Below, piece after piece: positions 47,430 through 58,429 of a stretch of 64,000 bases of DNA. A program made the position numbers and the translations under genes. Source of the stretch: Tricholoma matsutake (Eukaryota > Basidiomycota > Agaricomycetes > Agaricales > Tricholomataceae); NCBI GenBank assembly GCA_026075535.2, contig AP026550.1:6076001-6140000 (forward strand), read 5' to 3'. The notes below the pieces were generated by a model. The model did not search any database and was not told the origin of the DNA. It saw only the letters and a list, made by a program, of their open reading frames with translations. Every line of letters starts with the position of its first letter. The first letter of the stretch is position 1.

Positions 47430-49245
47430 TTCGAGTACTTTTTCAACTTTTAAAAGACAGAAAAGAACAAAAAGTGTGAAAAAGTGCGAAAAGTGTGAAA
47501 GTCATCTGGACTTTCACAAGCTATGTCAATTTGCTTACAAAAGACATTTTTCTCTTATGAAAGTCAAGAAAGACACAGATAAAGTAACATAGAAAGACAG
47601 GTTCCAAGTACATTATCTCATTCCATTTCATTGGTATGCAGGAAATTTAAATAATTGGATTAGTTCAATGCACTACTATACATGCAGGTAACTAGATGAC
47701 TACAAATGAGACCACAGATATCCCATCCCTCGATGGCCTTACTAGTATCACTTCATCAGGGTCAGTAGCGGCTCCCCATCATCCTCAGTGGTCCCCATCA
47801 GTAATAGTCACCTCCCCATCCTTCATTGATAGTGTAGCCCCACATCGTTGTGGTGGGGGACTGTTGCTGTCATCGCTGGTTGGTCCTCGCCCTGACCCCA
47901 TCATTGTTATCTTCATGCCCCTGGCTCCTGTCATTCAGGTCTCCCCATTGGTGTTGGTGGCATCCCATCGTGGTGGTGCTGGGTGCTGGGTTTATGGAAA
48001 AGCAGGGTGGTCAGTGGAGGTGGTGATTGGTTCTTACCTGGTGTCAGCAGTGCTATCGTCCCCATCTGGTGCTGTCGTCATCCTTGTTTTTGCAGTTATC
48101 AGTTCTCTTTGCTGTCTCTGGCTTGTGCCTCTCCGTCATCTCACTGGTTGTCATTGCTGTATGTGGGTCATCACAGTAAGAAAGCCAAAACCTAAATGAA
48201 TGAATAAATGTTAGTTAGAATGAAATAAGAAACAAAACAGAAATGAAAACTTACCTGGACCCAAAACAACGTCAACATTGTTTTGGGCCTGTAGTTTGTA
48301 GCCTCTGGTGGCGTTATCCTGCAATGTGATGGCTGTGGGAGTTGTCATGCTCAATGTTGAGGCGATGGTGGTGTGATGGGAGCAGTGATTTGTGTCCTGA
48401 TGGGCATTGGTGTTCATGGTTGTTGCTACAGCCTAAAACTAATGAAAATAGTTAGTTCAGTGAGAGAAACAAGGAAAAAAGCTTACCTAGGGGCCCAAAT
48501 AACAAGAGATGCTGTTTGAGCCAGTTTCGTGTGGTTTGTAGTCCTAGGTGTAGTTCCCTATGTGGTGGCAAGCATTGGGGTTGAACTATGGGTGTTGACA
48601 AAGTAGGGGTGAGGAAATGGGAAGTAGCATGTAAAAAACTTACCTAAGGCATAAACAACAATAGACGTCACTTTGTGAGAGATGTGGTGGGTGTTGGGAG
48701 TCAAGGCTGAGGGTACAAAGTCCAGAATTGTTCAACCAACACGTGGTTTCTGCTTGAGGGCCGGTGATTGCCACTTCGATGGAAACATTCACGTGGTTTG
48801 GATTGTACAGTAGTAATACTTACTGACCACTGGCTGTACTTACAATAGACTCATAGTCCAAGTCCTGAACTGGTATCTCATGAGCCTAAAACATGAGATG
48901 CATTGCCACAAAATTCATACACACTTTCTCAATATCTTGTGTGTATAAAGACTCAGACCTACTGTTAAACATGAACCTATGAGGCTTTTAGTATATTAGC
49001 ACTATTGTTTTATTTGGAATACAAGTTGGTTCTCACTTGGTTTATACATTGTCATTGAACAAGAACCAAAAGTCTTACAAGTTAAAAAAGTAAAAGGGTG
49101 AAAGTCAATAAAAGGTAAAAGTTCAAAAGTAAAAGTTCAAAAGTCTCCAAAAAGCAGAAGTCCAAAAAGTAAAAGTCTTGAAAGGACTGAAAGTCCAAAG
49201 ACAAAGCCCTGAAGTCTCCAAGAAGTCAAAGTCTCAAAAGTCAAA
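47430..49245. other. Insertion with AAAGT-rich ends in the DUF6589 gene
   Basis: Between family blocks SRLN (ending about 47400) and LLDIHPE (49300) lie about 1.8 kb not expected in the gene. Both edges are rich in aaaagt(c)/acttttt units (47440-47520 and 49080-49245), in partly inverted orientation, suggesting a small non-autonomous element with subterminal repeats. ORF 47696-48199 is low-complexity Val/Ser/Pro and probably not a gene. Confidence 0.4.
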
Positions 49246-50864
49246 GAATGTGTAGTTTTCCTGATGCATCTCTACCAGAAATAAACAACCTTCTGGACAT
49301 ACACCCCGAGATTGACCACCTTTCAGGTTTACTACAATGTGATCAATTTAATGCATGGGTGTTCTTGTGTGACCTGATTAAACATGGCCCTAGCTATTTT
49401 TGTGCCTTCTTGAAACAGCTAGAGGCACCAGCAGTCATCGAGCAGCTACCCATAAAGAAAACACAACAAGTACCTTTGCGAATGATGGATATAAATCCAG
49501 CCACCCCCATGGCTAATGGGGATGTGCAAGATGGGATATTTGGGCAAACTGTTGTTGGAGATCCAAAGGATAAAGAGACATATGTGAAAGACATCAGTAA
49601 CCATGTTATTTTGGAACATGGTAATCTTAGTGTTGGGCAGCATCTTGAGAGTCTCCAGGAGTCCCGATCTGCCAAAGCGACACCATGGCACCGCCAGCAA
49701 TTCATTGTGTATATCATGGGCCTGTTTCACCTCAAGATGGCATGTGCAGATGCAATCTGGCAAATATTTATAAAGCCAAAATGACCCAAACTGTTTGATA
49801 AGGCATGTAAGTGAGCTGCGACCAAAGGAAACAGGAAAGATAATAAGCAAACCTGGCTTTCGTCGCATGCATGAGGTCATTCAGCATGTTGGGATTGTGT
49901 CGTGGCTGGGTTGTTGGCATGATGAGGCAGTCAAAACATGTTCAGCTGCAGGCGTTCAGTCACTCGAAGACTTTGCTGCAATGAAACCCACTTGGATCCA
50001 GCTTCAAGCTATGGCAAATCAGATGTGCATTGAGGGTGTGGCACAGGCCAACTTTTCACAGTGTGATATGCCACAGGGTGTTTGGGATGCTGAGCATGAA
50101 AACATGATGATATGACAACAATATTTCCTCCTTTATGAAGAAATATCGCATGCATTGAACTGCGGGGACATTGGTGGTGTAGAGGACTGCTTCTTGCCAT
50201 GGGCATTCATTTTTCGAGGGTGCAGTAAGCACAAGTATGCAAAACACATGGTGAAGCATCTTCACAATGTGCATTTTGTATATCCTGACCACTTGAAGTG
50301 AGCTCGAGTCTTCATTGTCAGTCACAGCACCTACAATTCTATAGGAGAGCTGTCTGGCTAAGCATGATGTGCAATCTGAGTGGCCAAGCTGGTAAGTTTT
50401 GCGCAATTGATTGGCTGGTTGAGCATAACAACCTGTATCTGAAGGTGGGTCACGGTAAACATTTAGTGTATTGGTAGGCTCTGATAAGTATGTTCATAGA
50501 GAATCTATGGAGGAAAATTCTCTAATCACACGAAAGTGAGGATCTTGAAGCACTCTCCCTTGATTGAAGTCAAAATACTTGTATTCAATTTGAGAGGATG
50601 TTTGCACTTGAACATAGAACCATACAACACTCTGCACCTTGCCTTGAGAGAACCTTCAAATGGCTAAGTGACTACATGGTAAGAAACAATGCAAGCACCC
50701 ATGTAGATGGATGGAAAACATCCTATAGCATTCCAGATGTGATGGGAAAAGGTATGCAAGTATTTTCAATGGTGGTGGGGCCACAGGACAGCAGAGATGA
50801 CAAAGAAGAGCATTGGGAGGATGTCAAAGAGGAAGTAGAAGATAGCGGGGATCTTGATGTATGA

Positions 50865-51207
50865 GGCACCAACATGACATATATCAATATTCACAAGTGA
50901 ATACATGAGGGGAGAACAACTGAATTATGGTGGATAGATCAAGCATAGAAATGATGAGGGTGAACAGTATCTTGGAATTGGACCAGTAGTTGGTACTGGG
51001 GCACAACAGGCAATTGATGATAGTGACTAGACATCTGAAATTGAACGATATTTGGTGGTGATATGAAAGGCTCTGACTGGGGTAATTTCGATCCAGATGC
51101 GAGAGTATGGGAAGAAATGGAGATACCAGCGACTGGCAAGCAGGGGATGTTCTCATCTCATTGTGATTGCACAGCAGCGATATTGACAGGGCAGAGATGA
51201 TTTGATC
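50865..51207. other. 3' ends of DUF6589 and RecQ relics
   Basis: No gene seen; this is the convergent gap between the two genes of the second element. Confidence 0.4.
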
Positions 51208-52600
51208 CTAACAAATCAATATCTCAGTGAGATGACAATGAAATGATGAAAATTTAATGTACCAATATGTCCTTCTTGTTTGCATTTCCTGCACTGCTGC
51301 TTCTTTGGCATGGGAACACCCAATGAGTTCTTTTGCAAAGGCAAACCACCAGCAGGCACTGTTGGGAGTGGTGGACAGAGTGGTGTATGCAGGTGGATGA
51401 GCTCCAGCAGTGACAGACCATGCTCCTTTGCACCCGTCCAGTGTGTCTCTCTCTTCAAACTTTCGACGGATATAAGCTTTGATGCATGGACACAATCTAT
51501 GATCCGTTGGACAAGATCATCAGGGAGAAGATAGTTTGCACCATATTTTCATGTCAGGATTAGCCCAAACATTGTGATCATTCACTGTTTTTGCCAGTCC
51601 AATATTGCTTGTTTCAGTTTGTGATCTCCGTTGACCATTTTGTATGGCTTCACATTCGACTTCACTGGTGCTCGAGCTGGTTTAGGGATTGTAGCTGCTG
51701 TCAAGTCTTCAAAGTTGGATGAATTGCAAAGATCACAGCAAAGATGACTAGGTTTGGGTTGACAATGCGTGCAGTCCATTGGAGTGGTGTTATCACAGAG
51801 TAGATGGAATGGGAGTGCTGACTCAGGAAGATTGTGAGAACACATTAAACAAAGGCGATCGCATGCTTTTATCATTGCCAAAGTACACCATCACAGGCTC
51901 TCATCGACATAAAAGGCCTCAGCTCACAGCATTCACAAAGTCGTCAATCGCACTACCCCTCTCAAGACTATGGTGTTTTCCCCTCTTTTTCGCCTTCTCT
52001 GTTCTCATGGTATCATGATACTGGCCTTGCTGAACCTCCACATCCTCTGCTGCTATGCAAGGCAGCACATCTCTAATCACACCATTTACCTGGCCGTCAA
52101 CTTCGTCAACTTCATTCTCGCTCTCATCCTGGTTCTCTTTGCCACCATTCTCTCCCCAAACATTGAGGTTTCTATCAACAAGGACAGGATGTTTGGCTGC
52201 TGGTCCTATCTGTGTCCCTGCCTTTTGCTTTCTTTCTGTCTCTTCTCTTTGGCAGCTTCTTTCTTATGATGTTGATCATCGAAGTCAGCCTTCTCCACAA
52301 AAATGATTGCAACCCCTTCCTCTCCCTCTCCTCGTGCTGCTCGGCCAATCTGCTGCCAAAGGGTGCACATGGTACACCTTAACTTCCACTGCACCACAAT
52401 CTCACATCAGGGAGGTCGAGACCCTGCCAAATTTGAGTCACTTGTGTAGCCCACATCAATAGAACCCTTACCATTCCAAATGCGTCAGTTACGCCCAGTC
52501 CCCAAAGATTGCCTTTCTTGAAAGCTTCAAATTCTTCCTCGTGATACCAAGGCATCATCGTCGAGTGGAACCATTTGATCTTCTCCCATAATGATGGTGG
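51208..52600 (-). pseudogene. C-terminal half of a RecQ-like helicase, second element
   Basis: Reading leftwards from 52600: WFHSTMMPWYHEEEFEAFKK, LWGLGVTDAFGM, GLDLPDVRL, and motif VI as WQQIGRAARGEGEEGVAIIF (52397-52330). Then come a Lys/Glu tract, paired cysteines (CLMCSHN, CTHCQ, LCCDLC), YLLPDDLVQRIIDCVHASKL, and a final CRKCKQEGHIG knuckle-like motif near 51240. These are the helicase domain 2 and zinc region of a mushroom RecQ subfamily, distinct from the copy at 29.6 kb. The N-terminal half with Walker A and DEAH is missing; sequence changes to a G-rich stretch (ggggactaggggg) at about 52,605. Confidence 0.65.
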
Positions 52601-52667
52601 TGTAAGGGGACTAGGGGGACTAGGGGGGGGTGCCCTGTGTGTTTCTCCTATTTTTTATGTTCATTCT

Positions 52668-52875
52668 TGTAAGATAACTCCCCACTTATCTTACCATTTC
52701 CCTCAGACAACTTCCCTTTCTGTACACATTACTAATACACGTGATCATGTGCATTCTTGTTGACCTCGCAATGCATGTCTTGGATATCCCTTAGTCTCTT
52801 ACAATCATAACAAGTTCCTGTTTATCTTGTCCTGCTCCCCTAAGTGACGGAAACATCGGGGTGTTTTCCATTACA
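52668..52875 (+). repeat. 5' LTR (208 bp)
   Basis: Direct repeat of 58099-58306. No tRNA-type TGG primer site follows directly; the next bases are a T-run, so self-priming is possible but not shown. Confidence 0.9.
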
Positions 52876-53458
52876 CTTTTTTTTAAACATGAACTCAATG
52901 TACCACTACCCCAATCAAAACCCCAACCCCGCCAGAAACCCAATCACTGAGAAACTCCTCCCAGCCCCACCCACACAACATGCATACTGCCAAAAAGGAA
53001 ATAGGTGGTAAAGTAATTGCCAAAAAGAGGCAGCAATATATCTGTTTTAGGCGAGAAGCGTGTCCACATCAGAACCGGTTAAAATGCAATAAGACTTTTG
53101 CGAAATCACAGTACCCATCCCCAATCCCTGATGTCTTGTCCAACCTCACGCATATAGCCCCATCTTTTGTATATATAAAGCTGGTGATAACCTCAGCAGC
53201 ACACAACCAATCCTTTCCTTTCCCCACGTCCGTACGCACAACACCAACCTGTCTCGACGTCCCTCAAGAACCATGCCACTCACCACCAGGAGTCAAGCGT
53301 GAGCACTGACACCTCAATCAAACACACCGCTCTCACCATTATCATCCCTTCCCCCTTCCACCGCCTCCTCACCCCCGCCAACTAGCAATAACACCAGACA
53401 CACTGCCCTGCACCAGTCCTCAGACTCTGACTCGGAACCTCCCTCCTTAGTCAACACT

Positions 53459-54113
53459 ATGAACCCTGCCACTGACACCCTGTATGCCTCAGCCAACATC
53501 AGACAGACCTCCCCTTCCGCAGCCCCAATCCTCTCTGCTGGGTGTTTGATGGTCAAAGTCCTTCACCAATTCGAAAACGTGTGTTGTCGCTATTTCTCCA
53601 TGAAGGACATCGCGGCGACCAACCACATAAAAAAATTTATTTACAACTTTGAATCCACAGCGATCCAGTCCTGGATCAACACCGAGGAAGCCCACTTACT
53701 CCCTCTCACCTTCCCTGCATTCCTCATTGCTCTCAAGAAGAAATTCTTGCCCCGATCTTGGGAGGATGAACTTGTACAAGAGCAAATCACTGCACAAGGT
53801 ACCAGCAGCTTCCTCACCTGGATCAACACTGTTCGTAACACCAACGATGAACTGGGCACCACCAACTCTGATTATCACATCCCCACTAATCGTTTCCATC
53901 TCCACTTGATCCTGCATCTCTCCGATGGCATGAAACACCTTTACAAAGCCAACAACGGTGTCACCCCAGGCACGACCAAGGGCACTCTCAACGCCATCAC
54001 AGATTTTGAAGAGTGGTTGGAATGGCTTCAGTTGTTAGAACAGGATCTGCAAGCTAGTCGTGCGGCGTGGGTCTCACATACGGCAAAGAGTGGTAACATT
54101 TTGTGAGATTCTG
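53459..54113 (+). pseudogene. gag of the 5.6-kb Gypsy element
   Basis: Capsid-like ORF of 215 residues with LTFPAFLIALKKKFLP and WINTVRNTNDELG, the usual retrotransposon gag helices. It stops at a TGA after GNIL, and the same frame picks up again toward the zinc knuckle ORF, so the stop is probably a mutation. Confidence 0.75.
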
Positions 54114-54154
54114 CTGTCCCTAACATCGCGTCCAGCTCTACCCCTTCCTTATCC

Positions 54155-55285
54155 ATGGCCTCACAATCCACTGCACTCAGCCCTCTCACAGAGGACGAGA
54201 AGACCCTTCTCCGCCTTCACATGGGCTGTTACAAGTGCCGAGTCTTCTATGCTGGACACGTTGGGCGGAACTGCACCAACCCACACCCCACACTTGAAGA
54301 CTGCAAAAAGGTAACAGCGGCCAACGCTGCCAAGGCCAAAGCCGCATATGAAAAGATCAATGCTGCCACCAGCACCACGATCGCAGCAGTTTTCGAGGCA
54401 GATGCCGTCTTTGAGGAGAGTGAGAGCAACAACAACTCAGAGGAATTCATTGATGCCAATGAGGTAGACGAGTACATTCCTTCCTCTTTCATTCTCCCCC
54501 AACACCTACTCTGGACCTGTTGCATTGATGCTCCAGCGACATGCACAGCCACCCCCATTCAAGCTCTAATTGACCATGGCTCCCCCCCAGTCTTGATTTC
54601 TAGCAACCTCACCAATATTCTATGTCTCACTGCACGACTGCTTTTCAAACTGCTTTCCGTCTCGGGTGCATTCACGAAGGAGAAGAAATCAACACCTCTC
54701 ATTTTAACTCAGTATTGTAGATTGTACATCCAGTCCCCTGATTCCCTTTGGCATTCCAGAGCTATCAATGTAATCATTTGTCCAGACCTTCACACCGACT
54801 TAATACTTGGCCTCGACTTTCTGGTGAAAAATAAAATCGTTGTCGATGCACACTTGCGAACTGCTGTAGCAAAAGAATCAGGGTACAATCTTTTGAACCC
54901 ACCAGACCCTAAATCACATCAGAAACACAAAATAAAATCCCCTGCTGAATGTTGGAAACTTGAAGCACATGCTATTAAGGCAGGGCAAACAGCAACAAAA
55001 AAGGCACAAATTCTTGTACATATGGAGTTAATGGCCCTATTTGAGGAAAACACTGAACGGTTCAACATGACCAAATTTATGACCAGCCCGCTGGACCTTA
55101 TCACAACCATCAAGATGCGGATTGAGCAACTAGCAGGAGAAGCCACACTATGGAAATTGGACAAGCAAACAAAAGAGACCTTTCAGGATCATTTCCCCTC
55201 AGATATCCCCCACATCAAAGACCTCCCGTGCAATGTTTACCATCACATACATTTGCTACCAGGAGCACCTGTCTCCATATCCTGA
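54155..55285 (+). pseudogene. Zinc knuckle-protease part of the 5.6-kb Gypsy element
   Basis: 376-residue ORF. GCYKCRVFYAGHVGRNC is a CCHC-type knuckle with one extra residue before His. The aspartic protease appears as IQALIDHGSPPVLIS (canonical D-S/T-G is D-H-G here) and HTDLILGLDFL (flap/second conserved block). A linker to RT follows. A stop after PVSIS ends it; RT text resumes downstream in another frame. Confidence 0.75.
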
Positions 55286-56935
55286 GCATACAGCTGCCCG
55301 CGAAAGTACCGCGCAGGATGGAAAACGTTGATCGACTAGCATGTTGCGGCTGGAAGAATACGTCCATCCTCTTCACCATACGCCTCACCATCTTTCATAA
55401 TACCAAAGCCGGACCCCACCGTCCTTCCCCATTGGGTTAATGATTACCGTCACCTGAATCAGCTCACAGTCCCCAGCAATTACCCTCTCCCTCGAATAGA
55501 CAACATCCTAGCGGACTGCGCAAAAGGAAAGATTTGGGGAAAGATCGACATGACAAACTCATTCTTCCAAATGCTTGTCCACCCCGACAACATCAAATAC
55601 ACTGCCACACTCACCCCCTTTGGGCTGTGGGAGTGGGTCGTGATGCCGATGGGCCTACACAATTCACTGGCAACTCACCAGTGCAGGGTGACACTCGCAC
55701 TCAAATATCTGATAGGAAAAATATGCCATGTTTATCTAGACGACATCATCATTTGGTCAAACTCACTGGCAGAACACAAAGCCAACGTCAACCTCGTCCT
55801 TGATGCACTGCACAAGGCTGAACTTTACTGCTCATTAAAGAAATCCTCATTGTTCACAACTGAAATTGAATTTTTAGGGCATCATATCTTGGCGTGAGGG
55901 ATCGAAGCAGATCAGTCAAAAGTAGCACGCATCCTCAACTGGCCAGTGCCTCAATCGGCAAAACATGTACGCCAGTTCCTGGGACTTGTGAGATACATTG
56001 CATCCTTCCTCCCATCCCTAGCCAAACACACAGCAATCCTCACACCATTGACACAAAAAGAGTACAACAATGCATTCCCAACATGGACATGCGAACACCA
56101 AATGGCATTCAACAGTATCAAACGCCTCGTTGTAGGCAGAGATTGCTTAACAACAATAAACCACAAAAACCCAGGTGACAATAAGATATTTGTCACCTGT
56201 GATGCCAGCAAATGGAGAACTGGTGCAGTCCTGTCATTTGGCACCTCATGGGAAACATCACAGCCCGTCGCATTTGAGAGCTGGCAACTGAACCAAGCAG
56301 AATGGAACTACCCCGTACATGAACAAGAAATGCTGTCAATCATGCGAGCATTAAAGAAATGGCAAGTAGATTTACTGGGATCTCGCATACACATCCGCAC
56401 GGACCACAAAACATTACAGAATTTCGACTTCCAACGAGACCTCTCACAATGCCAAGCACATTGGATGGAGTATTTATCACAGTATGAGTATGAAATCACC
56501 TACATAAATGGCAAACGGAACACAGTAGCCGATGCCCTATCCCGCCTCCCTGACTCTGTGGACAATGAAATGCCAACCATAGTGGCCGCCGCCGTCTTCG
56601 CAATCCATTCAGACCCCAAACTAATCACAAGAATCAAAAACGGCTACTGGGCAGACCCTTGGTGTCTAGGGTTACTCAACGACCTCAAGCAAGGAATGGT
56701 GGACTCAAAACTGAACATATCAATGAAGCATGGACTGCTATTTGTTGGCGAATGGCTGATCATCCCAAAATACAAGAACTTACGCAAACACCTATTCCAC
56801 CTTGCCCACGACAACTTAGGGCATTTCGGAACAGAAAAATCTTATGGCAACCTCAGAAATGACTTCTACTGGCCAAACATGAGGAAAGACCTCGGGCGCA
56901 GATACATCTGTTACCAGTTCCCATGGAACGATTTG
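55286..56935 (+). pseudogene. RT-RNase H of the 5.6-kb Gypsy element
   Basis: Open pieces 55420-55897 and 55898-56971 encode the RT. They contain YRHLNQLTV, LPRIDNILADC, IDMTNSFFQMLVHPD (first catalytic Asp), TPFGLWEWVVMPMGLHNS and VYLDDIIIWS (YxDD). RNase H follows with FVTCDASKW, VHEQEMLSI and RTDHKTLQNF. A TGA at 55895 splits HHILA from GIEADQSKV in the same frame. The end runs into the integrase N-terminus (HLAHDNLGHFG). Confidence 0.8.
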
Positions 56936-57633
56936 AATCAGTGGCCATCGACTTCATTGGACCATTGCTGAAAGACGATGGATTCGACGCTATCGTGACA
57001 ATGACGGACCACCTGGGTGCGGACATCCAAATCACTGCATGCACGACTGACATGACTGCAGAAAGTTTCGCGTACCTGTTCTTTGACAAATGGTATTGCG
57101 AAAATGGCTGTCCCTGGGAAATCATAAGCGACAGAGATAAGCTTTTCGTATCTAAATTCTGGAAGGCACTGATGAAATTGACCAGCATTAATCACAAACT
57201 ATCCACTGTGTACCACCCACAAATGGACGGCTCCTCGGAATGCTCCAACAAAACAATTGTGCAATGCCTTTGTTTCCATGTCGAATGCAACCAGAAAGGC
57301 TGGGCCAAAGCATTACCCAAAGTCTGCTTTGACATGATGAACTCAATCATTGCATCCACCGGCGTATCACCTTTTGTACTGAAGATGGGATGGTCACCTC
57401 GACTGATCCCACCACTCATTTCAACGACTACAAATAACACCCTCGAGCAAGAACCGATGGACGCGGCGCACACCCGTGAATTCATGGAAAATATGGAACA
57501 GGAAACAAATGTGGCCAGAGACAATCTACTTGCAGTGAAACTTCAGCAGGCTCATATTGTGAACAAGGCCCGACTCCCAGAACCTGCGTATACAGTAGGC
57601 GACAAAGTTTACCTAGCGACAGCTCACCGATGA
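56780..57633 (+). pseudogene. Integrase of the 5.6-kb Gypsy element
   Basis: HxxxxH is present (HLAHDNLGHFG), but the CxxC half is missing. Text jumps from MRKDLGRRY to PMERFESVAIDFIGPL with a frame change near 56,905, a deletion of roughly 60-70 nt compared with what the family has. The catalytic core is present: AIDFIGPL (Asp), IISDRDKLF (Asp), and DGSSECSN (Glu). Two adjacent TGA codons at 57631 and 57634 follow AHR. Confidence 0.75.
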
Positions 57634-57639
57634 TGAGAC

Positions 57640-58050
57640 TACATGAGCACAAAAGATGGACGAGTCGCAATTATGCCTAGGTACGACGGTCCATACGAAA
57701 TCACACAGATGCACCCAGAAGCCTCATCATACACACTCCTCCTACCGCCAACATCCAAAGCACACCCCACCTTCCATGTCGCCCAATTGCAAACACACAT
57801 CCCCAACGACAACGACCTCTTCCCTGACCGCGCACCCCCAAACCACTCGTGACAGTCGATGGCACCATGGAATACTTCATTGAGAAGATCCTCAACCAGC
57901 ATCCACGGGGAAGGGGCTATCAATTCCTGGTTTGATGGACCGGCTATGGCCCCAAACACAACCTGTGGCTGCCATGATCAGAACTCCTCGAAATGGAAGC
58001 CTTGAAGTGTTATGAAGAAGAGGAGACACAACAGCCCTGAACACAAGATT
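57640..58050 (+). pseudogene. Integrase C-terminus and chromodomain
   Basis: MPRYDGPYEITQMHPEASSY and HVAQLQTH are the usual post-integrase beta barrel. After a one-frame shift the sequence reads MEYFIEKILNQHPRGRGYQF, then LVxWTGYGPKHNLWLPxSEL, a chromodomain with two TGA stops (about 57936 and 57977) at positions where chromodomains have Lys or Arg. Chromodomains steer such elements to modified histones. Confidence 0.75.
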
Positions 58051-58098
58051 GACAAGCATCAATCCACCCTCTCTTCCTTTCAGGAGGGCATATGCGAG

Positions 58099-58306
58099 TG
58101 TAAGATAACTCCCCACTTATCTTACCATTTCCCTCGGACACCTTCCCTTTCTGTACACATTACTAATACACGCGATCACGTGCATTCTTGTTGACCTTGC
58201 AATACATGTCTTGGATATCCCTTAGTCTCTTACAATCATAACAAGTTCCTGTTTATCTTGTCCCGCTCCCCTAAGTGATGGAAACATTGGGGTGTTTTCC
58301 ATTACA
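58099..58306 (+). repeat. 3' LTR (208 bp)
   Basis: See 52668-52875. It contains a palindromic-looking cgcgatcacgtg where the 5' copy has cgtgatcatgtg, differing only by C/T changes. Confidence 0.9.
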
Positions 58307-58429
58307 ATTCTATATTTTTCCTCACTTCATTTCCTTCTATTCTTCATTTTCTATGATTTTTCCAGATTTTATTACTAATTTCCCTTTCTATCATGTTTGT
58401 GCATGTTGACAGTTTTATATTTAGAGGCA

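Larger units (their letters stand above)
35568..50864 (+). pseudogene. DUF6589 gene interrupted by three insertions
   Basis: Colinear family pieces are 35568-36137 (FIITLLDGVVDHV.., LWELLGVLLAAD), 36157-36510 (CNDAKLKLVLQC.., AYDNLDLDLKHAVPTIEK), 37256-37327 (MTLIHLTSATMLPMDD), 47319-47400 (VMLENLNSSKALWKQSRLN), 49248-49784 (LLDIHPEIDHLSGLLQCDQF, MMDINPAT, GLFHLKMACADAIW), 49795-50115 and 50116-50864 (FLLYEEISHALNCGDIG.., YSIPDVMGKGM). They follow the order I recall for intact DUF6589 proteins of a subfamily different from the copy at 32-35 kb. A TGA at 50113 interrupts MIxQQYFLLYEE, and more stops follow after 50285. The gene is dead, but its split pieces date the insertions as later events. 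Confidence 0.65.
35049..52600. mobile_element. Second DUF6589/RecQ element, broken by nested insertions
   Basis: The DUF6589 gene (+) runs from 35568 to 50864 and a RecQ-like gene (-) from 52600 back to 51208, again convergent. Foreign sequence interrupts the DUF6589 gene at about 36516-37255, 37328-47318 and roughly 47430-49245. The right end is lost at a junction near 52,600, so no right TIR is available. A diverged left TIR may start at about 35,049 (taacttctgg). Confidence 0.55.
52668..58306 (+). mobile_element. Chromodomain Ty3/Gypsy element with 208-bp LTRs and ATTCT target duplication
   Basis: LTRs 52668-52875 and 58099-58306 are both exactly 208 bp, TGTAAGATAA..CATTACA, and differ at about a dozen sites. 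The 5-bp flanks are identical, ATTCT at 52663-52667 and 58307-58311, proving one insertion event. Internal order is gag, protease, RT, RNase H, integrase, chromodomain. Several TGA stops and one integrase deletion make it inactive. Confidence 0.92.

Noticed and set aside
47696..48199. 167-residue ORF as a gene
   Set aside because: Low-complexity Ser/Val/Pro sequence inside an insertion; no splice or family support.
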